From an uncultured bacterium (GTDB lineage Bacteria > Armatimonadota > UBA5829 > DSUL01): a stretch of DNA of 6,353 nt. The stretch covers positions 1 through 6,353 of the forward strand of contig CALCJH010000386.1 of the NCBI GenBank assembly GCA_937967775.1. The letters are read 5' to 3'. The notes under the pieces are model-generated. The model was not told the origin of the DNA. It searched no databases and saw only the letters and a list, made by a program, of their open reading frames with translations. The position numbers and the translations under genes were made by a program. Below, piece after piece: positions 1 through 5,968 of this stretch. How positions within the stretch are numbered: the first letter of the stretch is position 1; the number at the start of each line of letters is the position of its first letter.

Positions 1-911
1 AACATCAACGGGGAAACGAAGCGGGTGCCCGGATACATCACCGACATCTTGACGGATCTCGCAGTGCAGTGGCTGCGAAAGCGTACTGCGGGACCGTTCT
101 GCCTGTGTCTCTCCCACAAAGCTGTCCACTCGGACTTCATCCCGGCTCACCGGTACTCGGGACTCTTCACGGACACGGTCATCGAGCCTCCCCCTCCATC
201 CACTATACGCTGGAAGGCAAACCGGAGTGGCTCCGGCAGGTCAAGCGCGCCAGGCCAGGAGTGGAATACCAGGAGATGGCGGAGCAGGTGCGCAACTACT
301 GCCGCTGCCTGGCGGCGGTGGATGAGAGTGTCGGGCGGGTGATGCGGACGCTACAGGACGGGGGCATTCTGGATAATACCCTGGTGGTATTCGCGGGCGA
401 CAACGGCTTCTTCTTCGGCGAGCACGGACTCAGCGACAAGCGAGCGATGTACGAAGAGGCCATCCGCATCCCGCTCCTGATGCATTTCCCGTCTCTCATC
501 CGTCCCGGCACGCGCGTCCGCGAGATGGCCCTGAACATTGACCTCTGCCCCACGCTTCTGGACCTGGCGGGTTTGCCGATTCCCGGAGACGTGCAGGGAC
601 GCTCGCTTCGTCCTCTCCTCGCCGGGCGCAAGATCCCCTGGCGAGAAGAGTTCCTCTACGAGTATGACTGGGAGCCGGATGCAGGGCGTCGGCCGGCGAT
701 CCGGGGTGTCCGCACGGAGCGCTGGAAATACATCGAGTATCCCGGCTCCGCCAACATCTCCGAGCTGTACGATCTTCGCTCCGATCCGCAGGAGCTTCAC
801 AACCTCGCCTACTTCCAGCCCGGAACCCACATTGAGGCGGAGATGAAGGAGCGCCTGGGCCGCCTGACGCAGGGCATTCCCGCCCCGCGAACCGGCCAGG
901 CCGGCGCCTGA
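1..911 (+). CDS. Type I sulfatase, C-terminal part, 5' truncated by window edge and frameshifted
   Basis: This is the C-terminal part of a formylglycine-dependent sulfatase (alkaline-phosphatase fold) that would hydrolyse sulfate esters, probably on polysaccharides and outside the cytoplasm. Frame 1 from base 1 reads GYITDILTDLAVQWL and then LSHKAVHSDFIPAHRY, the conserved K-x-x-H active-site region. Frame 3 then carries SIHYTLEGKPEW, the metal-binding GDNG (Asp at 399-401, Asn at 402-404), GEHGLSDKR with its Lys at 438-440, YEEAIRIPLL, and the usual tail ELYDLRSDPQELHNLA. Stop is TGA at 909-911. The two frames join only if one base is added in the C-run at 190-194, giving IEPPPSIHYTLEGKPEW, which reads smoothly like family members. 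The ATG at 69 is in the wrong frame for the upstream homology and is not the true start. The catalytic Cys motif (C-x-P-x-R) lies upstream of the window. The YEYDWEP and ELYDL segments resemble N-acetylglucosamine-6-sulfatase-like relatives, but the substrate is not provable here. It may be a pseudogene or an error in an intact gene. Confidence 0.88.
   Translation, partial: HQRGNEAGARIHHRHLDGSRSAVAAKAYCGTVLPVSLPQSCPLGLHPGSPVLGTLHGHGHRASPSIHYTLEGKPEWLRQVKRARPGVEYQEMAEQVRNYCRCLAAVDESVGRVMRTLQDGGILDNTLVVFAGDNGFFFGEHGLSDKRAMYEEAIRIPLLMHFPSLIRPGTRVREMALNIDLCPTLLDLAGLPIPGDVQGRSLRPLLAGRKIPWREEFLYEYDWEPDAGRRPAIRGVRTERWKYIEYPGSANISELYDLRSDPQELHNLAYFQPGTHIEAEMKERLGRLTQGIPAPRTGQAGA
187..197 (+). other. 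Frameshift site in sulfatase (missing C in C5 run)
   Basis: The tract CCTCCCCCTCC joins frame 1 (sulfatase homology upstream) to frame 3 (homology downstream). Reading the C5 run at 190-194 as C6 restores one continuous sulfatase reading frame with no lost or extra residues. Frame 1 continues as non-homologous Arg/Trp-rich sequence to a stop at 340-342, so the unshifted product would be truncated. A homopolymer miscall, a real one-base deletion or, less likely, -1 slippage could explain it. Confidence 0.8.
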
Positions 912-960
912 TTCCCTGTCCGGCAGGAACTGGCCTCCCGGATGAGGAAGTAGGCACTTT

Positions 961-992
961 GCGGGAAGCCAGTCCCGCAGGCTCTCAGAGCC
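961..992 (+). terminator. Two small tandem hairpins between the sulfatase gene and cfa
   Basis: GCGGGA (961-966) pairs with TCCCGC (973-978) over a 6-nt loop, and GGCTC (980-984) pairs with GAGCC (988-992) over a 3-nt loop. They lie in the 135-bp gap between the sulfatase stop and cfa. No T-run follows, so an intrinsic terminator is only a possibility. They could equally be chance structure in GC-rich DNA or part of the cfa leader. Confidence 0.25.
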
Positions 993-1032
993 CGGCCGTG
1001 CTCGCTGCTCCGGTTCTTCGAGGCGGCCGGTC

Positions 1033-1039
1033 AAGGAGG
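1033..1039 (+). promoter_or_regulatory. Shine-Dalgarno site of cfa
   Basis: AAGGAGG ends 7 nt before the ATG at 1047. This near-ideal site fixes the start of the cyclopropane synthase gene over other in-frame start codons, and the resulting N-terminus aligns with the N-terminal region of E. coli Cfa. Confidence 0.85.
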
Positions 1040-1046
1040 CGCTGCC

Positions 1047-2168
1047 ATGCCAGGACAGGAACTGAAGTCTCTTGTCACAGAGGCGCTCAGGAGTGCAGGG
1101 GTCGAGATCGGCGGCGACCGGCCCTGGGACGTGCAGGTACACGACGATGAGGTGTTCGCGTTCCTCATCCACGGAGATACGCTCGCGCTGGGCGAAGCGT
1201 ATATGGCCGGGGAATGGGACTGCGACCGCATTGACGAGCTGGTCTATCGGCTGCTGACGTCGGGCCTTGCCTCTTCGGTGCGCAAAGATATCCGCACCCT
1301 GCTTATCGCCCTGCGCGCCCGATTCGCGAACCCCGGCCGCAAATCCCGCGCATTCGATGTGGGCCGGCGGCACTACGACATCGGCAACGACCTGTACCGC
1401 GCCATGCTTGACCGCCGGATGGTCTACTCCTGCGCCTACTGGAAGGATGCCACCACGCTGGACGAGGCTCAGGAAGCGAAGCTGGATCTGGTTTGCCGGA
1501 AGCTCGGTCTGAAGCCCGGTATGAGGGTCCTGGACATCGGCGGCGGCTGGGGCAGTTTTGCGAAGTTCGCCGCGGAGCGCTACGGCGTGAGCGTCGTGAA
1601 TATCACGGTTTCACAGCGGCAGGTGGAGCTGGCGAACGAGCTCTGCCAGGGACTGCCTGTCGAAAACCGCCTGATGGACTACCGCGACGTGGAAGGACGC
1701 TTCGACGCCATCGTTTCCATCGGGATGTTCGAGCATGTCGGAGCGCGCCACTACCGCATCTTCTTTGAAAAAGCGCATCAGTGTTTGGAGGACGGCGGGC
1801 TGTTCCTGCTGCATACCATCGGATCTAACCTGTCCTCACACTCATGCGACCCCTGGGTGGAGAAATACATCTTCCCGAACTCGATGATCCCGTCGCTGGA
1901 GCAGATCGGACGAGGGCTGGAGGGGCTTTTCGTAGTGGAGGATCTCCACAACATCGGAGCCCATTATGACCGGACACTGCTGTCGTGGTATGACAACTTC
2001 ATGGCGCACTGGGAGGAACTCAAGCACAGCTACTCGCACGAGTTCCGGCGGATGTGGCGGCTGTATCTGCTGGGAAGCGCGGGTTCTTTCCGCGCCCGAC
2101 GGATGCAGGTATGGCAGATCGTGCTCTCGAAGGAGGGTGTTCCGGGCGGCTATCAATCGATTCGATAA
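1047..2168 (+). CDS. cfa: Cyclopropane-fatty-acyl-phospholipid synthase
   Basis: This 373-aa SAM-dependent enzyme transfers a methylene group to cis double bonds of phospholipid acyl chains at the membrane, giving cyclopropane fatty acids that stabilise membranes under stress. It is close to E. coli Cfa (382 aa) along its whole length, including the N-terminal lipid-binding domain (LGEAYMAGEWDCDRIDEL, residues about 48-65). The Rossmann methyltransferase domain has the SAM motif VLDIGGGWGSF (161-171); E. coli has Cys where the second Gly of GGG stands. The bicarbonate/active-site residues known from E. coli are all present at a constant offset of 10: Cys129 in YSCAYW, Glu229 in MFEHVG, His256 and Ile258 in LLHTIGS, and Tyr307 in GAHYDRTL. 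KYIFPNSMIPS and the C-terminal FRARRMQVWQIVLSK are also family signatures. It has its own ribosome site, lies 135 bp after the sulfatase remnant, and ends at a strong terminator, so it is probably monocistronic. Confidence 0.97.
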   Translation: MPGQELKSLVTEALRSAGVEIGGDRPWDVQVHDDEVFAFLIHGDTLALGEAYMAGEWDCDRIDELVYRLLTSGLASSVRKDIRTLLIALRARFANPGRKSRAFDVGRRHYDIGNDLYRAMLDRRMVYSCAYWKDATTLDEAQEAKLDLVCRKLGLKPGMRVLDIGGGWGSFAKFAAERYGVSVVNITVSQRQVELANELCQGLPVENRLMDYRDVEGRFDAIVSIGMFEHVGARHYRIFFEKAHQCLEDGGLFLLHTIGSNLSSHSCDPWVEKYIFPNSMIPSLEQIGRGLEGLFVVEDLHNIGAHYDRTLLSWYDNFMAHWEELKHSYSHEFRRMWRLYLLGSAGSFRARRMQVWQIVLSKEGVPGGYQSIR

Positions 2169-2186
2169 TGTTCTTCGACGATGCAG

Positions 2187-2224
2187 AAAAAGCCCCGGCC
2201 GACAATGGCCGGGGCTTCGGTTTT
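2187..2224. terminator. Bidirectional rho-independent terminator between convergent genes
   Basis: AGCCCCGGCC (2191-2200) and GGCCGGGGCT (2207-2216) form a perfect 10-bp stem with the 6-nt loop GACAAT. On the minus strand the stem runs directly into five T (A-run at 2187-2191 on the plus strand), a classical terminator for the PEP-CTERM gene. On the plus strand it is followed by TCGGTTTT, adequate for cfa, whose stop is 18 nt upstream of the A-run. The position between two convergent stop codons fits a shared terminator. Confidence 0.9.
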
Positions 2225-2258
2225 CGGTTGCTTATGTCAAGCCCTGATGCGAGGGGCC

Positions 2259-2960
2259 TCAGGCACTGCGGCGGCGGATGATGCCAAGCAGACTGGCCAC
2301 GCCAACACCCAGCGCGACCATGCTGCCCGGCTCGGGAATCAGAGTACCGGTCACGGTAACATCGTCAAACCGCCAGGTTCCGCTGTTGCCCACCGTGCTG
2401 GTAGGACGGGCGGCAAAGTAGTTGCCGAGCCCCGGGTCAACGTCGGCGGCCACGCGGAAGGCGAAGGCCGGGTTGTCGTTCACCGCGGCGACGGTCGACA
2501 GATCGAACTCCTGGGGGTACCAGGTGTCACCGGAAGTAGCCGTATACGAGGCGAAATCCACCCAGGCGCTGCCGTCATAGTACTGGAAGACGGCGGTGTT
2601 CGGGGCGGTGTTGCTGAAGCGATGAGCGTAGCTCACTTTGATGTCCTGATAGCCCGTGGTGGGCGCGAAGAACTCGATCCAGCGCGTCTTGGGCTCGGGG
2701 TTTGTGGCTGAAATGGGCGTGGCAAGTCCGGCAAAGGGAATGGTGTTGTAGCCGCGGCCGAAAGTGCCTGTCGGGGCACCGGGATACCCGCCGGCGAACG
2801 TGGCCGTGATTCCCGGAGCCAGAGTGATGGACGGGGAGCCGACCAGAGCGACCGCCGGATCTGTGGTGTCGCCCTCGAACGTCCACAGCGTAATGGTCTC
2901 CGCCGCGAAGGACGCAGACGCCGCCATCAGAATGAAGGCGGCAATGAGCAACTTTTTCAT
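2259..2960 (-). CDS. PEP-CTERM sorting domain-containing secreted protein
   Basis: This 233-aa exported protein has a Sec signal peptide (MKKLLIAAFILMAASASFA, cleavage near residue 19-20), a beta-rich body (about 21-206) and a C-terminal sorting tag: PEP at 209-211, hydrophobic helix about 212-228, then RRR at 229-231. PEP-CTERM tags are known substrates of exosortase, which removes the tag during export, often in bacteria making exopolysaccharide or biofilm. The body has alternating strands, WIEFFAPTTGYQDIKVSY, FQYYDGSAWVDF and a closing WRFDDVTVTGT, resembling the LamG/jelly-roll-like sandwich common in PEP-CTERM proteins; no catalytic motif is visible. A purine-rich Shine-Dalgarno (AAAGGAG, 2975-2969 on the minus strand) sits 8 nt before the ATG. 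The gene ends at the shared terminator with cfa and is divergent from the 882-aa gene. No exosortase gene lies in the window, so one is expected elsewhere. The specific role is unknown. Confidence 0.93.
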   Translation of the reverse strand: MKKLLIAAFILMAASASFAAETITLWTFEGDTTDPAVALVGSPSITLAPGITATFAGGYPGAPTGTFGRGYNTIPFAGLATPISATNPEPKTRWIEFFAPTTGYQDIKVSYAHRFSNTAPNTAVFQYYDGSAWVDFASYTATSGDTWYPQEFDLSTVAAVNDNPAFAFRVAADVDPGLGNYFAARPTSTVGNSGTWRFDDVTVTGTLIPEPGSMVALGVGVASLLGIIRRRSA

Positions 2961-3174
2961 CGTCTTCTCTCCTTTCCTTGTTGAACGGCCTTTCGGATCC
3001 TGTCTCAGAGGATGCCCGGCCGACGATGAAACGCAATACCATCATGCCCGTCCTCTGTTGCACCGAGACTGCCCGTTTCTCAACGAAATGTTAAGTGTTG
3101 CCTTTCTTCCCCCTAAAGCTGGGCTACTTGAGGCGCGTGGGGGTGTGAAACGGCTCCGCGAGAGTGGAACAACG

Positions 3175-3211
3175 TGAGCGGAGAGGGCGGCTCCGTCCAG
3201 TTTTCCGCTCA
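3175..3211 (+). promoter_or_regulatory. Leader hairpin abutting the ribosome site of the 882-aa gene
   Basis: TGAGCGGA (3175-3182) is perfectly complementary to TCCGCTCA (3204-3211), and the stem can extend inward by G-U, A-U and G-U pairs to 3185/3201. Its 3' arm ends on the first A of the AAGGAGG Shine-Dalgarno. Competing pairings exist: CGGAG (3179-3183) can also pair with CTCCG at 3154-3158 or at 3191-3195. This could modulate ribosome access, provided transcription starts upstream of 3154. Regulation is inferred only. Confidence 0.3.
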
Positions 3212-3217
3212 AGGAGG
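3211..3217 (+). promoter_or_regulatory. Shine-Dalgarno site of the 882-aa secreted protein gene
   Basis: AAGGAGG lies 8 nt before the ATG at 3226 and fixes that start. The encoded N-terminus is then a typical signal peptide, which supports the choice. Confidence 0.85.
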
Positions 3218-3225
3218 GCTCCCGG

Positions 3226-5874
3226 ATGAAACAGGTGGGGTGGAGAATTGCGGCCGCCGTGGCGGCTGCGGCGCTGGCGGTGCTCGCGCGCGGGTCTGCG
3301 GCGGCGCCGGATGTATCGCCGGCCACCGCTCGGGCGCTGCAGGACTATATGAGGCCCTGGACGGCCCCATCTCAGGCGGACCCGGCCGTGTTGTTCGGAT
3401 TCACGTGCTACAACCAGCCGGGCGGAATGCGCTGGTGCCAGATGCTGGACGGTGGAAACACCTCTTTGAAGGCTTTCGGGTCAAAAGATCCGGTCCCCGC
3501 GACCTACCACTTCTGGTACCGAGCAGATGTGCGTCCTGTATTCGCCTGGGAGCGCTCCTTTGCGGACGGCAGGGAGTGGCTGGAGCGGCAGCGGACGAAT
3601 GCGATGAGGCCGATTCCACTGGGAGAGGGAGGTCTGCTGGAGGATCGGGAACTGAAGTGCCTGGCATACCGGGGACCATTGTATCTGGAGGTCAGCCTGT
3701 TCCTCGACTGGAAGCTGGAGGCCGGGTCAACAGTCCACGAATGGTCCACCGGTCTGAAGCAAAGCTGGCCCGCGCCTTACCTGGGGCTGGCTTCGGCGGA
3801 CTCCGTCACCGCTCAGAAGGACGCTTATCTGAGGGATGCCCCCCGGGTCCTGATGGAGTTGACGCGAAAAATCCTTGAAAATGCTCCGCTTGGAAAGACA
3901 AAGCCGTCGGAGTCGCCCACTCCGTCGGGCCCGGCGATACTGAAATTGACCGCCACTCCCGCAGCCCTGTGGGCGGACGGAAGCAGCAAAAGCACGGTCC
4001 GGCTGGAGGTCCGGGATGCGCAGGGACGGCCCGTGAAGGGTGAATTCCCCGTGGAATGCTCGCGGGGCAAGCTGAGCCACGTGAAGCTCATCACGGATGC
4101 GTCGGGTGTAGCCACGGCGCAGTACACCGCCCCGGCGGAGGGGCCGGGCGAGGATACCATTCTCGTCAAATCGCCGGACGGAACCTCAGCAAAGGTTTCC
4201 ATCGCACTTGGAGGCATCCTTCTTAAGCCCGCCGGTGGAGAGCTGGGAGCGCTCTTCGGGGACGGGAAGAGCGCGGCCGAGTTCGTGGTGGCTTGCGTCA
4301 GCCCGGCTAGCAAACCTCTGACTGGCACGAAGGTGAAGCTGTTTGCCGACGAACGCGAGTTGCCTGGCCGGGGACGGCTCAGCAGCGATAGTGTGACGGC
4401 GGGGACGGACGGGACGGCACGATTTGCCTACACTGCCCCGGATGTCTACTCAGGCAACACCGGCTTCAAGCGAGGGGACGCATATATCACAGCTGTCGCG
4501 AACGTCGGTAATCCTCCCCGCGCCGTTCGTTCGGTTTGGCGAGTGCCGCTGTATGCGGGCGAGGTCTATCTGCTTGAGGTTTCCAAGCCCGCTTTCCGGC
4601 GGCTGGAAGGGTTCCGGATTCCCGCGCCGGCCAGGAACGGCGTTCTGGCCGGGACGCTCGTCGCCAGAATGCCCGGCGGGCAGAGTGCGCCCCTTCGGGA
4701 GGCGTTGCTTCGCCTGAGCGGTCCGGACGGGACCCTTCTGGGCAAGGGGATAAGTGACTCCTCCGGCCGCTTCCGCTTCGAGTTCATCGGGGACCGAATG
4801 AGCTCGATCGGGCAGGAGGTCGACCTGAACGAACCTCTTGTACTGGAGATGGACGAGGATTTTTCTCGGATCACCACCGAGTGGGGCCGGGATCTCGAGT
4901 TCTTCGAGAAGAAGGGCTACGACGTCTCGACCTTGCGCGAGTTCGCCTCGGAACTGCCTGGCAGACTGGCGGCCAGTACGGAAGGCAATCCGGACAGGAT
5001 GCTGGACACATACTATCTGGCCTACAGCGCGATGCGCCTGCTGGCTCTTTGTCGCTACCTGAAGGTGCTGGACGCGCGCCAGGATGAGTCCGCGGAGTGG
5101 TTCTCTGAGAGTCTGAAAAACGCTACAGGAATCGTGGCGGACACATTGAAGGTTTCGGAGATGCTGCGCAAGGGCGCGCAGACCCGGCTGAAGGAGCGAT
5201 TCAGTCCGCAGCGGTGGCAGTCGTTCGAAGACAACCTGCTGCGGCAGCTGGCGGCGCTCGTCGCGGAGCAGTATCAGAAGGGCGTGGAAGCCGCGAAAGC
5301 CGCAAACGTCGATACGGAAGTCCCCGAGTTGTTCACCGGATTTGGCTCGGACTTCCTGGTAAAGAAAGGGGTGGAGGCCTTCTCCGGAGCGGTGAAGGAG
5401 AGCTTTGCAGCGGCCGGCCGGACCTCCACCCGGAGGATGCTGGTCCACTGGGGCACGAAGGCGGTGACGGGCGCTCTCCCTCTGTCGGAGGCCATGCCCG
5501 GGATCTCAGCGGCAAAGGAGACCCTGACCTCCTACGAGGCGCGCCATAACCGCCTGAATCTGGACAACCTGGACCGCGAGCTGTATCGCCTGGACGCGAA
5601 GCTGTTTGTGGACACGGTCATCAAGGGGCCGTTCATCTACGCCAACTTTAAGAAGCTCGCGGCAGATCCGGAGGTCGTGCGGAAGATTTCTGAGTTGGAC
5701 GTCACGTCCCTGGAGAACATCCAGGATGTGCTGAAGGACGCGGCGGAGCCCGTGACCAACGTCTTCAGCGCAGTGGACCTGATGTTCCAGACCTACCAGG
5801 GCTACCAGTGGGTGGCGGACTTCCTGGATGCCGATAATGTGAAAACGCAGGTGGCCGAAGCCATATTCCGCTGA
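3226..5874 (+). CDS. Secreted multidomain protein with Ig-like (Big_1) and carboxypeptidase-regulatory-like domains
   Basis: This 882-aa protein is not recognised as a named family. A signal peptide spans about residues 1-27 (charged start, Ala/Leu/Val core, cleavage near GSAAA). Residues about 30-220 form a mixed alpha/beta domain with Cys61, Cys71 and Cys145, several aromatic strands (TYHFWYRA, LYLEVSLFLDW) and no known catalytic motif. A Ser/Pro linker (226-236) leads to two Ig-like repeats. The first (about 237-328) has the invasin/Big_1 signature LTATPAALWADGSSKSTV, VRDAQGRPVKG and TDASGVATAQYTAP; the second (about 331-441) has LFGDGKSAAEFVV and TDGTARFAYTAP. Residues about 470-522 match the carboxypeptidase-regulatory-like fold (NGVLAGTLVA, ALLRLSGPDG, SDSSGRFRFEF). 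Residues about 545-882 are charged and mostly helical, with no transmembrane segment or sorting tag. A structural, adhesive or envelope-associated role is inferred from the Ig-like domains; the export prediction is firmer. It is divergent from the PEP-CTERM gene and convergent with the dehydrogenase gene. Confidence 0.9.
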   Translation: MKQVGWRIAAAVAAAALAVLARGSAAAPDVSPATARALQDYMRPWTAPSQADPAVLFGFTCYNQPGGMRWCQMLDGGNTSLKAFGSKDPVPATYHFWYRADVRPVFAWERSFADGREWLERQRTNAMRPIPLGEGGLLEDRELKCLAYRGPLYLEVSLFLDWKLEAGSTVHEWSTGLKQSWPAPYLGLASADSVTAQKDAYLRDAPRVLMELTRKILENAPLGKTKPSESPTPSGPAILKLTATPAALWADGSSKSTVRLEVRDAQGRPVKGEFPVECSRGKLSHVKLITDASGVATAQYTAPAEGPGEDTILVKSPDGTSAKVSIALGGILLKPAGGELGALFGDGKSAAEFVVACVSPASKPLTGTKVKLFADERELPGRGRLSSDSVTAGTDGTARFAYTAPDVYSGNTGFKRGDAYITAVANVGNPPRAVRSVWRVPLYAGEVYLLEVSKPAFRRLEGFRIPAPARNGVLAGTLVARMPGGQSAPLREALLRLSGPDGTLLGKGISDSSGRFRFEFIGDRMSSIGQEVDLNEPLVLEMDEDFSRITTEWGRDLEFFEKKGYDVSTLREFASELPGRLAASTEGNPDRMLDTYYLAYSAMRLLALCRYLKVLDARQDESAEWFSESLKNATGIVADTLKVSEMLRKGAQTRLKERFSPQRWQSFEDNLLRQLAALVAEQYQKGVEAAKAANVDTEVPELFTGFGSDFLVKKGVEAFSGAVKESFAAAGRTSTRRMLVHWGTKAVTGALPLSEAMPGISAAKETLTSYEARHNRLNLDNLDRELYRLDAKLFVDTVIKGPFIYANFKKLAADPEVVRKISELDVTSLENIQDVLKDAAEPVTNVFSAVDLMFQTYQGYQWVADFLDADNVKTQVAEAIFR

Positions 5875-5942
5875 CGCCCCTCTGTCGGTTCCCGTCGGTT
5901 CGCAGGCCCGGGGATGACCCTCCCTCTCAACGCTTCGGCGAG

Positions 5943-5968
5943 GGCCGGTGTCATTGCCGGCACCGGCC
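5943..5968. terminator. Hairpin between convergent 882-aa and dehydrogenase genes
   Basis: GGCCGGTG (5943-5950) and CACCGGCC (5961-5968) form a perfect 8-bp stem with a 10-nt loop. The stem begins immediately after the dehydrogenase stop codon on the minus strand and lies 69 bp past the stop of the 882-aa gene on the plus strand. No T-run follows in either direction, so termination is probable from position but not from a complete intrinsic signal. Confidence 0.45.

Noticed and set aside
69..188. ATG at 69 as the start of the sulfatase gene
   Set aside because: Bases 69-188 in that frame show no sulfatase similarity, whereas frame 1 over the same bases does, so this start is an artefact of the frameshift.
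351..1373. A 340-codon open frame on the minus strand spanning the sulfatase and start of cfa
   Set aside because: It lies antisense to two genes with clear homology, its translation shows no family motifs, and long antisense frames are expected in GC-rich DNA.
2181..2711. A 176-codon plus-strand open frame over the terminator and PEP-CTERM gene
   Set aside because: It begins inside the terminator region and is antisense to a clear PEP-CTERM gene; the translation is Gly/Arg/Val-rich with no motif.
3087..3118. Sigma-70-like promoter on the minus strand (TTTAGG, 18-nt spacer, TAACAT) for the PEP-CTERM gene
   Set aside because: Only about three of six -35 and four of six -10 positions match, too weak to call.
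1056..3659. Shared 11-mer GGAACTGAAGT near 1058 and 3648
   Set aside because: Both copies lie within coding sequence and encode Glu-Leu-Lys; one short match is expected by chance and there is no flanking similarity.
4450..5448. A 332-codon minus-strand open frame inside the 882-aa gene
   Set aside because: The plus strand has a signal peptide, ribosome site and recognisable domains across this locus; the antisense product has low-complexity Arg/Gln/Pro-rich composition and no motif.
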